Positions 41,528-50,615 of a DNA stretch of 64,000 bases are shown piece by piece (position 1 is the first letter of the stretch; each line of letters begins with the position of its first letter). The stretch lies in assembly GCA_902775565.1 (NCBI GenBank), contig CACYMP010000001.1:1-64000 (forward strand), in the 5' to 3' direction. The position numbers were made by a program, and so were the translations under genes. This DNA is from Oscillospiraceae bacterium (GTDB lineage Bacteria; Bacillota; Clostridia; Saccharofermentanales; Saccharofermentanaceae). The notes beneath the pieces are model-generated. The model saw nothing but the letters and a program-made list of their open reading frames with translations, searched no databases and was not told the DNA's origin.

Positions 41528-41564
41528 TAATTATTATTTTTTACCTGCGAAGGAGATAATAATT

Positions 41565-41930
41565 ATGTCTGAAGATAAAGATATGAATCAGAGCGAGCCT
41601 GTCAACCATAAGGACGAGCTCCTTGAAGCTATTTCCGAACTGGATGTTGATCTTGACCGTACGATCAGCCTGACTGACGAAGAGACAGGTGAAGAGATCG
41701 AGTTTATTGTCGATGAGACATTTGAGATGAACGGCAAGGAGTACATTGTTCTCCTTAAGCCCACTGAAGATCCCGATGCTGATTATGAATACATCATCAT
41801 GGAATCGGTTCTTATTGACGGCGAGGAAATGCTCCAGACCATCACCGGCAAGGAAGCTGACGTAATCTACGATTATTACGACAAGCTCTGCGACGAGCTC
41901 GACGGAGACGATGAAGAATCAGACGAGTAA
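41565..41930 (+). CDS. DUF1292 protein (YrzB-like)
   Basis: 121 residues from the ATG behind AAGGAGA. Very acidic at both ends, with the DUF1292 core ISLTDEETGEEIEFIVDETFEMNGKEYIVLL near residue 30. The family is small and uncharacterised but nearly always follows ireB and ruvX in Bacillota. It overlaps the next gene by 20 bases. Confidence 0.88.
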   Translation: MSEDKDMNQSEPVNHKDELLEAISELDVDLDRTISLTDEETGEEIEFIVDETFEMNGKEYIVLLKPTEDPDADYEYIIMESVLIDGEEMLQTITGKEADVIYDYYDKLCDELDGDDEESDE

Positions 41931-42336
41931 CAAACCTGCAGGTCTTCGCAAAAAGAAGGCTATAAAAGAGGCATTGAAGGCCAAACAGGCCGGCGAGAAC
42001 CTCAAGGCCAATAAGAGCGACGACCTTTTAGTAATACGTGACGCATACAGTCACAAGGAATACTATCTTTCCGTAATCGATACTTTCCTTTTGCAGAAGA
42101 CTGAATATTTCGTCATGTACAATTATGTTCCGGATAACGGGAGCCATACTCCGCCGGAACTCGTTATCATGCGCGCAGGGCGCTCACCGAAAGGTGACCA
42201 GATCCTTTACTCGATAAAGGACAAGGCTGAACTTGACCGGGCGTTTGTGTGCTTCATGCGCAGATTCTATGCCTCAGGAGTGCCTAAGGATAAAGCCCGT
42301 AACGGTGTGGCATCCCCGGAAAGCGCGTCCGAATGA
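41911..42336 (+). CDS. DUF1292-like paralogue
   Basis: 141 residues. A Lys-rich N-terminus (1-35) precedes a core that follows the DUF1292 neighbour almost segment by segment: a DA-turn-KEYY strand, VIDTF, EYFVMY, a PD turn, ELVIMR and a final helix (about residues 115-125). By eye this looks like an old tandem duplication that gained a basic tail where the neighbour is acidic. Its start lies inside the DUF1292 gene (20-base overlap) and its stop overlaps the CPBP start as ATGA, so it is firmly part of the operon. No function is known. Confidence 0.7.
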   Translation: MKNQTSNKPAGLRKKKAIKEALKAKQAGENLKANKSDDLLVIRDAYSHKEYYLSVIDTFLLQKTEYFVMYNYVPDNGSHTPPELVIMRAGRSPKGDQILYSIKDKAELDRAFVCFMRRFYASGVPKDKARNGVASPESASE

Positions 42337-43220
42337 AGTTTATAGAGAAAGCTTCCGGATGGTTGATCGTTACAGGACTGGCTATTGCAGTCCTGTTGGC
42401 TTTTAATTATCTGGATGTTTTCATTATGTTCGGCTTCAGATCTGCCGGTCTGAGCACAAAGATCTACAGAGGCGCATATTCGATAACCGCGGCTCTTGCC
42501 AATACCGTCTTATTCGGACTGGTATTCATTATCTGCAAGAAGATCAAAAGACCTGTCCTTGACGTTAAAAAAACAGGCGTTTCCGACTTGGCGCTTTCTG
42601 CCCTCATTGCTTTGGGAATGCTCGGGTTTGTCATGACTTTCATGTATGCCGCTGACTGGATCGGCGAGTATATCAAGTCATTCTCGCAGCAGATGACAGA
42701 ATACAGGGAATCGGTAAACAGGTATGCCGGAGTTGAGGAAGAGGTCGTTCCTTTCTGGGATTCCTGCGTTTATCTGTTCTCACTTTGTTTTGTAGTGCCT
42801 TTTGAGGAAGAACTGATATTCAGGGGAGCCGTATTCGGAATACTAAAGCAGCGGATGAAGCCTGTTGCGGCCGCCGTGCTGTCAGCCGTGATCTTCGGAA
42901 TAATGCACGCGGTCTCGATACACACCGCATATGCACTTATATGCGGCCTGATCCTTTGCGGTGTTTACTATTACACCGAAAACATCTTTGCTTCAACTTT
43001 AATGCATTCGCTTTTCAATCTCCTGGGATCCGGACTGCCGGATCTGCTCAAGCTTAAGGAATTCGGTATTCCTACAGAGGTCAGAGCTGAAATAGTCAGC
43101 TGGATCAATGTCATTTGCATCATGCTGATGCTTCCGGCAGGATTAGCTTTCCTGTATTTGAGACACAAGACAATTAAACGCAGGAAGCTGAAGGCGGAAA
43201 GTGTGGCTTCAGTTGAGTAA
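42333..43220 (+). CDS. CPBP-family intramembrane metalloprotease
   Basis: 295 residues with eight or so membrane helices. PFEEELIFRG (EExxxR) near residue 155, FGIMH (FxxxH) near 189 and MHSLFN (HxxxN) near 225 are the three conserved metal-binding motifs of the CPBP (CAAX protease and bacteriocin-processing, Abi) family. Members cleave within membranes or protect against bacteriocins. It is coupled to the gene before it (ATGA) and overlaps the gene after it by 20 bases. Confidence 0.88.
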   Translation: MKFIEKASGWLIVTGLAIAVLLAFNYLDVFIMFGFRSAGLSTKIYRGAYSITAALANTVLFGLVFIICKKIKRPVLDVKKTGVSDLALSALIALGMLGFVMTFMYAADWIGEYIKSFSQQMTEYRESVNRYAGVEEEVVPFWDSCVYLFSLCFVVPFEEELIFRGAVFGILKQRMKPVAAAVLSAVIFGIMHAVSIHTAYALICGLILCGVYYYTENIFASTLMHSLFNLLGSGLPDLLKLKEFGIPTEVRAEIVSWINVICIMLMLPAGLAFLYLRHKTIKRRKLKAESVASVE

Positions 43221-46200
43221 GCATGACATTTTCAAATACGGGCATACCAAGAGAAGAAAATTCGCGGTATATTTCATCACTGTTGCCGCAGTGCTCCTTG
43301 CTTCGGCTATCTTCATAGTAGCGATAGGCTTTTTCAGCTACAGGTCCGAGCTTGTTACCATCACGGCTACTGAGACCGACATCGGCGATACGGCCGTAAG
43401 TACGGGCGTCAATGCCGAGCTTATTCCAAATGTCAACATGATATGCGATGCATCTTTTGAGAGCCGTAACGAGTATCACAGCATGCTTGTTGCGGGTAAT
43501 TCAGGCAACGCTGTCTATCTTAAGCCTGATGCCGTACTGCAAAGCGGTTTTGACGGAAAGAACGCGACCGGCGCTTCGGTTCGCATTGTTTCGATCGATG
43601 CTGACGGTGTCATGAACGAAAAGTATTCAGGATCTGTTACAGGATTCGAGGCTGCAAGATTAGGTGCAGTTACTCCGTTTAATGAGATCAGAGGCCTTTA
43701 CGGAGCAGATTCCATCGTAAAAGTTCGCGGATTCGGCGGAACTGTCCTGGCTCTCACCCAGGAGGGCTTCATTCTTTACGATATCACGAGCCAGCAGTTG
43801 GCAGGCAGGGTACAGGGCAACGAGAGCTTCATAGACATAGCATGCGCTGACGCTTATGTTATGGCGGTATCTATAGACGGAAAGATATATCTTTCCTCAG
43901 ACGGCAAGAACTTCAATCCGGCTGTGACGGACGGAGTGGTGTCAGAGCCCGGCGACCACAGCAAATCAGGGTTTGCCGGAAGCGGGGCGGTTGGTAAAAC
44001 GGCTGCCGCGGCATTCGGTGACGGAACGGTAGTAGCTGTTTGTGACGGCAAGGTTTATTATTCGAAGATCTCTTCCACATCAGGGATAACGAAATTCCTT
44101 TCATATGATACGGGTTTTGTAGCAGTGACTGCTTCCGGCGATGTCTATACGTCCGCTAACGGCGTGGTATTCGGACTCGCAGGTTCTTCAAAGGCTCTGC
44201 AGGTAAAGCTGGCCGCTTCTACCGGAAGGAACGGAAGGGCCTGCTTCATCAATGAGAACGGTACTGTTGTTCTGGTTGAAACAGGTGAAGAAGGCGTAAG
44301 CATTTCAGAATCGTATTCTCCTCTTGCACAGCCTGATATTCCGGTATCCGTAACAATGTCGGATTCAGGTCTGATCGTTGCACCTCATAACGACGGCAAG
44401 GCTGTTACGATTAATCCTCATTCAGGTGCGATCAGCGCGTTTACTTCGGAAAACGTCATGGTAGAGCGTATCCTCGGTTACTACTCGGACAAGATAGTTT
44501 TCGATTCCGGAAAAGGGATCTACAGGGCGCAGGTTCTTTCAGAGATCGATGTCAGCGGTACGGTTGCCGAAGGATCGATCATGACCGATGACATCATTTT
44601 CATAGGCGAACAGAGGAGTTCCTGCGGCGGTTATGTTGACTATGGTTCTACAGAAAAGTGGTCCGTTTCCGAGAAGAATGCCTGGGATGTGTATGGTGAG
44701 GGAACGGTATTTGCCTTATCCAACTCCTCATACAGCGGTGCCGGATGCGCAAGAGTAACGGGCAACGGAAGTAACGTTCATGCGCTTTCGCAAAAGCTTT
44801 CCGGTCTGTCCGCGGATTCTTTCAAAGCTGATACTTTCTACAGGCTCAGCGTCTGGCTAAAGTCTCCCGATATTTCAGGCAAGGTATATCTCTGGCTTGA
44901 AGGAAAGACATTCGGCAAGGTCGGAACGGTAATTAACAAGATAACTACGTCCTACAAGCAGTATGACTATGTTTTCGCGGTTACCGAGCAGATGGTAAAG
45001 AACAGTGAAGATATAAGGCTTACCATTGCTTTTGACGGTTCCGGTTCGCTTTATGCTGATAATGTCTACTTAGGTCCCGACGCATACCGTCAGGCAGGCA
45101 TCCCGACTCACTATCAGGACGTGCTCAAGAGCGGAAGTCCTGCGGCTGTCAGGCTCGGAAACCTTAACTTTGCATCATCAGGATTCTCTCATTCGTCATT
45201 CTACGGCCACAGCGAGGATTCGAATTCCGCTTGGTGCGAGATCGGAGGAAAGCTTAAGAGAGTATCCGTATGCAATTCACTTGAGGACAGCCTGAGAATG
45301 GTTAACGCATGCGGTTCCGCACCGTGGTTCAGGATAGGTTCCTGCGCCACTTCACAGGAGATCGATGATTTCCTTGAGTATCTTTGCGGCTCGGTCTCTT
45401 CCGATTACGGCAGAAAGAGGATCGACAACGGTACGGCCATGCCCTGGTCACGCTGTTTCGATACTATCTACATCGAGATATCCGACAGTGAGGGTTTCTT
45501 CATAAGCGACACACAGAGAGCCGCTTACGTTAATTTCGTTATCTCCATGTTCTCGCAGTCGGAATACTATACGGATATAAAGGATAAAGCGGTATTCCTT
45601 GACGGTATGAGCTATGACGGCGGAGTCATGATATCTTCCGCAAACAGCCATACGATGCCGCTTGAGCTTGGAAGCAACGACCAGACCGCCACATTCAACG
45701 GCAATGCCGAGACCTCATTATCCGTTGCCCAGTATAATGTTCCGCGCGTTACGGCAAGCGGATACAGGGGAGAATATATCAACTCGATATCCATAAAGGA
45801 CAACCTTAATGCTGGCAGGATCGTGTCGCTTCTCATATCCGAAAAGTCCGAGTTTGCCGAGATGTTCCTTTTCGATGCCGGAATAAGCTTCAGACCCGCG
45901 TATTATACCGATGATTCGATGTTCATTAATTCAAATGAATTCGTTGAGATAATGAAAGTATCGAACATCCTGTCTTCTTTCCGCGGCTGGAAAGAGCTCT
46001 ATGTTGAGATAGCTGAGCCTCTCGATGCTTCCAACAAGGGAAAAGCGGAGTCATTCCACAGCGTATGTTCTTACGCGGTTTTCCGCGACGGAAACGATTA
46101 CTGCATAATCATTTCAAACTCTTCCAATTCCCAGCAGAGCTTCCTGATCAACGATAACGCCATCAGGAAATCGAAGAGTACGGTATTCAGGTATTCACAG

Positions 46201-46296
46201 AACGGAACGCTGCAGACGGAACGTAAGCTCAGATCACAGAGCCTCAGGAACATCCTGCAGCCGGGCGAGTTTTTCGTGGTCAGAAGTAAACAGTAA
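43201..46296 (+). CDS. Large membrane-anchored surface protein: propeller, CBM-like, GH51-like
   Basis: About 1031 residues with a GTG start inside the CPBP gene (a TTG four codons later is possible). One membrane helix (about 22-45) is followed by repeats of the type SSDGKNF and TSANGVVF (about 100-440), suggesting a beta-propeller. Residues about 476-630 resemble a CBM4/9-type sugar-binding sandwich (ending YADNVYLGP). Residues about 640-1031 resemble GH51/GH-A glycosidases: APWFRIGS, EIDDFLEYLCG, YGRKRIDNG and IYIEISDSE lie in the order of the GH51 barrel, but the acid/base motif GNE is altered. It may be a sugar-sensing or inactive glycosidase. The domain reading is by eye. Confidence 0.6.
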   Translation: MWLQLSKHDIFKYGHTKRRKFAVYFITVAAVLLASAIFIVAIGFFSYRSELVTITATETDIGDTAVSTGVNAELIPNVNMICDASFESRNEYHSMLVAGNSGNAVYLKPDAVLQSGFDGKNATGASVRIVSIDADGVMNEKYSGSVTGFEAARLGAVTPFNEIRGLYGADSIVKVRGFGGTVLALTQEGFILYDITSQQLAGRVQGNESFIDIACADAYVMAVSIDGKIYLSSDGKNFNPAVTDGVVSEPGDHSKSGFAGSGAVGKTAAAAFGDGTVVAVCDGKVYYSKISSTSGITKFLSYDTGFVAVTASGDVYTSANGVVFGLAGSSKALQVKLAASTGRNGRACFINENGTVVLVETGEEGVSISESYSPLAQPDIPVSVTMSDSGLIVAPHNDGKAVTINPHSGAISAFTSENVMVERILGYYSDKIVFDSGKGIYRAQVLSEIDVSGTVAEGSIMTDDIIFIGEQRSSCGGYVDYGSTEKWSVSEKNAWDVYGEGTVFALSNSSYSGAGCARVTGNGSNVHALSQKLSGLSADSFKADTFYRLSVWLKSPDISGKVYLWLEGKTFGKVGTVINKITTSYKQYDYVFAVTEQMVKNSEDIRLTIAFDGSGSLYADNVYLGPDAYRQAGIPTHYQDVLKSGSPAAVRLGNLNFASSGFSHSSFYGHSEDSNSAWCEIGGKLKRVSVCNSLEDSLRMVNACGSAPWFRIGSCATSQEIDDFLEYLCGSVSSDYGRKRIDNGTAMPWSRCFDTIYIEISDSEGFFISDTQRAAYVNFVISMFSQSEYYTDIKDKAVFLDGMSYDGGVMISSANSHTMPLELGSNDQTATFNGNAETSLSVAQYNVPRVTASGYRGEYINSISIKDNLNAGRIVSLLISEKSEFAEMFLFDAGISFRPAYYTDDSMFINSNEFVEIMKVSNILSSFRGWKELYVEIAEPLDASNKGKAESFHSVCSYAVFRDGNDYCIIISNSSNSQQSFLINDNAIRKSKSTVFRYSQNGTLQTERKLRSQSLRNILQPGEFFVVRSKQ

Positions 46297-46302
46297 GGAT
46301 AA

Positions 46303-46845
46303 TCAGGAATTGTCTTTTATAAGTCCGGGGATAAGATCAGGAACCTTACCGTAAGCGGTTTTCCAGGCCCTGCAGAGCTCTGATGCCTCGGATTCGGTGC
46401 TGCATGTGAGTTCCGCGCGGAAGGGTCTGCCGTTGTTCTCAGAGAAAAGAGTAACTTTCCAAAGTCCTTCGGGAGTAGGCTGCTTGGAACTTGTCACCTG
46501 TGAAGCCAGTCTCATCTCCTCGTTGAGTTCTCTGACTGATGCGTCAAGATTTGCAATAACGGTAGAATTGATAGCTGGCATGGCATCGTCGAGCAGAGCT
46601 TTGCCGCCTGCGGATATTGTGAGAGTCTCGGTCCCGCCGATAGCCGTGGAAGAAGTATCGTCTTCGTAAGTGCGGTCCATCAGATTTCCTGCTATGAGTT
46701 CCTCATAAGCCCTGCTGAAAGTGAAGAAATCAGTGTAGAGCTGGTCCAGACACCTGTTCATGAGCATGTGATAACCTATGCCCGGGACACGGCTTACAAG
46801 GTAAAGTATTCTGATCTTCGCTTCCGCGATAGTAAAATCGGCCAT
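46303..46845 (-). CDS. DUF4364-family protein (winged-helix type)
   Basis: 180 residues. The N-terminus (about 1-75: IRILYLVSRVPGIGYHMLMNRCL, then the DRTY and GGTETLTISAGG turn) is the winged-helix-like part of DUF4364, a family confined to Clostridia; the C-terminal 80 residues form a beta-rich domain. A regulatory role is inferred from the fold. AAAGGAG precedes the ATG. The gene is convergent with the surface-protein operon with only six bases between stops and no terminator. Confidence 0.8.
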   Translation of the reverse strand: MADFTIAEAKIRILYLVSRVPGIGYHMLMNRCLDQLYTDFFTFSRAYEELIAGNLMDRTYEDDTSSTAIGGTETLTISAGGKALLDDAMPAINSTVIANLDASVRELNEEMRLASQVTSSKQPTPEGLWKVTLFSENNGRPFRAELTCSTESEASELCRAWKTAYGKVPDLIPGLIKDNS

Positions 46846-46905
46846 CTTTTACTCCTTTGATTCTAATTATAATCGAAAGTGCCTGAATTCAACCTGATTT
46901 TTTCA

Positions 46906-46934
46906 TTGATATAAAAACTGACCGAGTTTAATAT
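46906..46934 (+). promoter_or_regulatory. Promoter of the ChW-NlpC/P60 gene, almost at the start codon
   Basis: TTGATA (46906-46911), exactly 17 bases, TAATAT (46929-46934). Transcription would begin only about three bases before the ATG, so the mRNA could be leaderless; the GAGGA before the ATG is too close to act as a normal ribosome site. Confidence 0.5.
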
Positions 46935-46943
46935 ATTTGAGGA

Positions 46944-49043
46944 ATGTCTAAACATATTAACAAAGAACATATCAGATCGATCTCCAGAAAAGCACTCGCT
47001 GCAGCGCTGGCTGCTTCCACGTGCTTATATTTGACCGCAATGCCTGCGGTTTCGGCTTTTGCTGATGAGGTTCCGTCCGAGATCTCCGAAGATGAGGATA
47101 AAGAGAAGAAAAGCGTTAAGGAAAGCGCTTCAGAGACGCCTGTAACAGAGGCGGAAAAGAAGCCTGAAGAAACGCCTCAGACTGAGCCCGAAAAGGAAAC
47201 TGAGCATCAGACGGAAGAGACCGAAGCAACAGAAACTTCTGAAGAAACGGAAGAAACAAAGCAGACTGAAGAAACGCCGCCTCCGGAGAGTGAGCAGGAA
47301 ACGCCTTCAGAAACACCCTCAGAGACGCCTTCACAGGATCCTGCGGAATCTGATCCTTCCGAACCTGCGGAAACCCCATCCCAAGACCCTGAAAAAGCAA
47401 CTGAGGGAGATTGCGCAAAGAATGAACCGGAAGCTGCCGCAGAGATCAAATATGCTCTGTCCGGAACAACCTACATTCAGACATTGAAGAACAGGAACGG
47501 TACATTCAGCAATGGTGTCCTTACTCTCGGAAGCAACGGCAAGAGGCTTGAGGCTTTTTCGATCAAGCTCAAAAACGATACCGGTTATGCGGGCAGCCTT
47601 ACATACAGGGCTTATGTGAAGAGCAAGGGCTGGACGAAATGGACGGATGCCGGCAAGACAGTCGGGACCAAAAAGAAGAACCTCAGGATAGAGGCAGTGC
47701 AGATAAAGCTCACAGGTGAGCTCGCAAAGCATTATTCCGTTGAATACAAGGCTTCGATAAGTTCCCTCGGTGATAACCAGGGCTGGGTTCAGAACGGAGC
47801 TCTTGCAGGAGCGATGTACAACACCAAGAGGATCGAGCAGCTGCAGGTAAGACTGGTTCCGACAGGTGAGAATACCGAATCTTCAGTTATCTACAGAGTC
47901 CGCGGCCAGTCGTACGGATGGCAGAACTTCTGGGGCAGGGACGGAAAGGCTGCAGGTAACTTTTCGAACCGCATTGAAGCCATTTCCATATCGCTCGGCA
48001 CTACAAAATACCAGGGTGGGATCATGTACAGGTCAACAGTTCAGGGTATAGGCTGGACTGACTGGGTCTCCAACGGCACCATGAGCGGAAACAAGAAGAC
48101 CGGTAAGCGTATCGAGGCTTTACAGATAAAGCTTACCGGTGATATGGCTGATCACTATGACATCTACTACCGTGTGTATGCACAGAATTACGGATGGCTG
48201 AACTGGGCTGAGAACGGACAGACCGTAGGAACTTCAAATATCTTCAGCAGACTTGAGAAGATACAGATCGTTCTGAAGGAGAAAGACAGCGGTGAACCCG
48301 GAGACTTTGACGGAATAGTCAGCGCTCAGCCGCATGCTTACTATGCCGCTTTGAATACCAATGCCATCATGACATATAAGGACATTCTTGGAGCGGGCTG
48401 TTCTGATCCTGAGGTGTTCCGCAAAAAGCTTATCAAGAACTTCGAATATATGGACGGAGTAGGATATTTCCATATGGGCAAGATGGTCCAGGGTTATACC
48501 GACTGCGCAGGCTCTGTATCTCTTGCGTTCAGGGTCGCTTTAGGTACGGCCAAATTCACCAAGAAATACAAGAAGGGCACTTTAAGCAACGGAAAGCAGC
48601 TCTACGGCATAGGTATCAACTACTGCGGCATTAAGAGCTATAAGGACAAGTACGGATGGTGCCGTAACGGTACTGCTTCCGTAAACAGCCATTTCCTCAA
48701 TACCATAGTTAAGAACAGAAAGATCAAATACACACAGGTATCTCTTTCTGACAGGAATGACGGCGTGCACGGCTGGTCAAACGAGGAATGGATCGACTAC
48801 CTGAACGAAGTCGGAGCAAAGCCCGGTGATGTCTTTGTCTGGTTCAATCACGACTGGAGCAAGACTAAGGGACAGCACATGACAATGTATGCGGGAATAG
48901 GCGAGGACGGCATCGCATACGAATGGACTGCGAGCAGCACATATGGCGTTATCTTATCACCACTCTGGGACAGGACTCCGCAGAAGGTATTTGAGTCTTT
49001 TACGCTTATGAAGGGCGTTGCAGATGTCGTCGGATACAATTGA
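46944..49043 (+). CDS. Secreted wall-associated protein with ChW repeats and NlpC/P60-like domain
   Basis: 699 residues. A signal peptide (about 1-39, cut near AFA-DE) leads into a Glu/Thr/Pro/Ser-rich linker to about 165. Residues 170-447 carry about five ChW repeats (clostridial hydrophobic, conserved Trp: YGWLNWAENGQTVG and RIEAIQIKL types). The C-terminal region has TDCAGSVSLAF near 520 (catalytic Cys) and GQHMTMYAG near 643 (catalytic His), the order of NlpC/P60 cysteine peptidases, which cut peptidoglycan stem peptides. So it is probably a surface peptidoglycan hydrolase or related amidase. Confidence 0.82.
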   Translation: MSKHINKEHIRSISRKALAAALAASTCLYLTAMPAVSAFADEVPSEISEDEDKEKKSVKESASETPVTEAEKKPEETPQTEPEKETEHQTEETEATETSEETEETKQTEETPPPESEQETPSETPSETPSQDPAESDPSEPAETPSQDPEKATEGDCAKNEPEAAAEIKYALSGTTYIQTLKNRNGTFSNGVLTLGSNGKRLEAFSIKLKNDTGYAGSLTYRAYVKSKGWTKWTDAGKTVGTKKKNLRIEAVQIKLTGELAKHYSVEYKASISSLGDNQGWVQNGALAGAMYNTKRIEQLQVRLVPTGENTESSVIYRVRGQSYGWQNFWGRDGKAAGNFSNRIEAISISLGTTKYQGGIMYRSTVQGIGWTDWVSNGTMSGNKKTGKRIEALQIKLTGDMADHYDIYYRVYAQNYGWLNWAENGQTVGTSNIFSRLEKIQIVLKEKDSGEPGDFDGIVSAQPHAYYAALNTNAIMTYKDILGAGCSDPEVFRKKLIKNFEYMDGVGYFHMGKMVQGYTDCAGSVSLAFRVALGTAKFTKKYKKGTLSNGKQLYGIGINYCGIKSYKDKYGWCRNGTASVNSHFLNTIVKNRKIKYTQVSLSDRNDGVHGWSNEEWIDYLNEVGAKPGDVFVWFNHDWSKTKGQHMTMYAGIGEDGIAYEWTASSTYGVILSPLWDRTPQKVFESFTLMKGVADVVGYN

Positions 49044-49119
49044 TCCCCAAAACATTACGAAAATACAATAAATTTGATTATTACAGTTGAAAAAAACCGT
49101 TTTTATACTCGGCGCACGG

Positions 49120-49128
49120 TGTTATACT
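49120..49128 (+). promoter_or_regulatory. Extended -10 of pgi
   Basis: TGTTATACT forms an extended -10 element 40 bases before the pgi ATG; the -35 region is poor, as is usual with extended -10 promoters. AAGGAGA lies 8 bases before the ATG. Confidence 0.4.
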
Positions 49129-49167
49129 TTGTAATGCTGTTGAAACACTAAGTAAGGAGATATTGAG

Positions 49168-50517
49168 ATGATCACATTCGACTATTCAAACGCGCTTGAA
49201 TTCATTGGCGGACAGGAAGCAATCGACAGGATTGAACCTCAGGTTAAGGTTGCGGCTGATATGCTTCACAAGAAGAACGGCCCCGGAAACGATTTCTTAG
49301 GCTGGCTTGATCTGCCTTCCGCGTATGACAAAGAGGAATTCGCAAGGATCCGCAAGTCTGCACAGAAGATCAGAAGGGATTCCGACGTTCTTATCGTTAT
49401 CGGTATCGGCGGATCTTATCTCGGAGCACGTGCAGTTATCGAGATGCTGGGCCACAGCTTCCAGAACGCTGTTTCCAAGAAGATCAGAAAGAGCCCGCTT
49501 ATCCTTTTCTGCGGCAACTCCATCAGCGCTACATATCTTGCAGACCTCATGGATGTTATCGAAGGCAAGGATATATCTCTTAACATAATTTCCAAGTCAG
49601 GCACAACAACCGAGCCTGCCATTGCCTTCCGTATCCTCCGTGCATACATGGAGAAGAAGTACGGCAAGGAAGAAGCAAGATCACGTATCTATGCTACTAC
49701 AGATAAGGCAAGGGGAGCACTTAAGGGTCTCGCTACAGAGGAAGGCTATGAGTCCTTCGTAGTACCTGACGACGTAGGAGGCCGTTTCTCCGTTCTTACA
49801 GCTGTAGGACTTCTTCCTATCGCTGTTGCTGGCATCGACATCAGAGAGCTCATGAAGGGCGCCAGGGATGCTTCCAAGGCATTCAAGAAGATGCCTCTTT
49901 CAGAGAATCCCTGCTATCAGTATGCTGCTGTACGTAACTGCCTGCTCCGTTCCGGTTATTCAACGGAGATCATGGTCAACTACGAGCCTTCTTTCCACTA
50001 CATGACAGAATGGTGGAAGCAGCTCTACGGTGAGTCTGAGGGTAAGGACAGAAGAGGAATCTTCCCGGCAGGCGTTGATAACACAACAGACCTTCACTCT
50101 ATGGGTCAGTACATCCAGGACGGCGCAAGGATCATGTATGAGACTGTTGTACAGATCGACCAGCCCAGAAGATCTTTCGAGATCCCTAACGATCCTGACA
50201 ACCTTGACGGCCTCAACTTCCTTTCCGGCAAGGATATGAACGATGTAAACGTTAAGGCAATGCAGGGAACTATCCTTGCTCACGTTGACGGTAAGGTTCC
50301 GAACCTCCTCATCCACATGCCTGAACAGAACGCTTACTCATTGGGTGAACTCATCTACTTCTTCGAGAAGGCCTGCGGAATCTCCGGATACCTCCTCGCT
50401 GTAAATCCTTTCAACCAGCCCGGCGTTGAAGCTTACAAGAAGAACATGTTCGCTCTCCTCGGCAAGCCCGGTTATGAGGATCAGAAGGCAGCTCTCGAGA
50501 AGAGACTTTCCAAATAA
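49168..50517 (+). CDS. pgi: Glucose-6-phosphate isomerase
   Basis: 449 residues, the short form of Bacillota. [16 protein letters not shown] near residue 75, [14 protein letters not shown] near 142 and the signature [17 protein letters not shown] near 300 mark the SIS-fold sugar isomerase that links glucose-6-phosphate and fructose-6-phosphate. Single-gene unit with a terminator behind it. Codon use is noticeably strict (many AAG, CTC, ATC), as expected for a highly expressed glycolytic gene. Confidence 0.96.
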   Translation: MITFDYSNALEFIGGQEAIDRIEPQVKVAADMLHKKNGPGNDFLGWLDLPSAYDKEEFARIRKSAQKIRRDSDVLIVIGIGGSYLGARAVIEMLGHSFQNAVSKKIRKSPLILFCGNSISATYLADLMDVIEGKDISLNIISKSGTTTEPAIAFRILRAYMEKKYGKEEARSRIYATTDKARGALKGLATEEGYESFVVPDDVGGRFSVLTAVGLLPIAVAGIDIRELMKGARDASKAFKKMPLSENPCYQYAAVRNCLLRSGYSTEIMVNYEPSFHYMTEWWKQLYGESEGKDRRGIFPAGVDNTTDLHSMGQYIQDGARIMYETVVQIDQPRRSFEIPNDPDNLDGLNFLSGKDMNDVNVKAMQGTILAHVDGKVPNLLIHMPEQNAYSLGELIYFFEKACGISGYLLAVNPFNQPGVEAYKKNMFALLGKPGYEDQKAALEKRLSK

Positions 50518-50545
50518 CCACTTGTTACATTGCAGTTAAACAAAG

Positions 50546-50574
50546 GTCCGGCGTTAAATACGCCGGGCTTTTTT
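50546..50574 (+). terminator. Terminator after pgi
   Basis: GTCCGGCG (50546-50553) pairs with CGCCGGGC (50561-50568) with one G-U, then six T. Confidence 0.9.
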
Positions 50575-50615
50575 GTATTATAATTAGCTAAAACTATCTG
50601 GACTGGCGACGGAAC

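Noticed and set aside
41911..43220. Toxin-antitoxin or abortive-infection pair (small protein plus Abi/CPBP)
   Set aside because: The small protein resembles DUF1292 and the operon is a housekeeping one, so a defence role has no support here.
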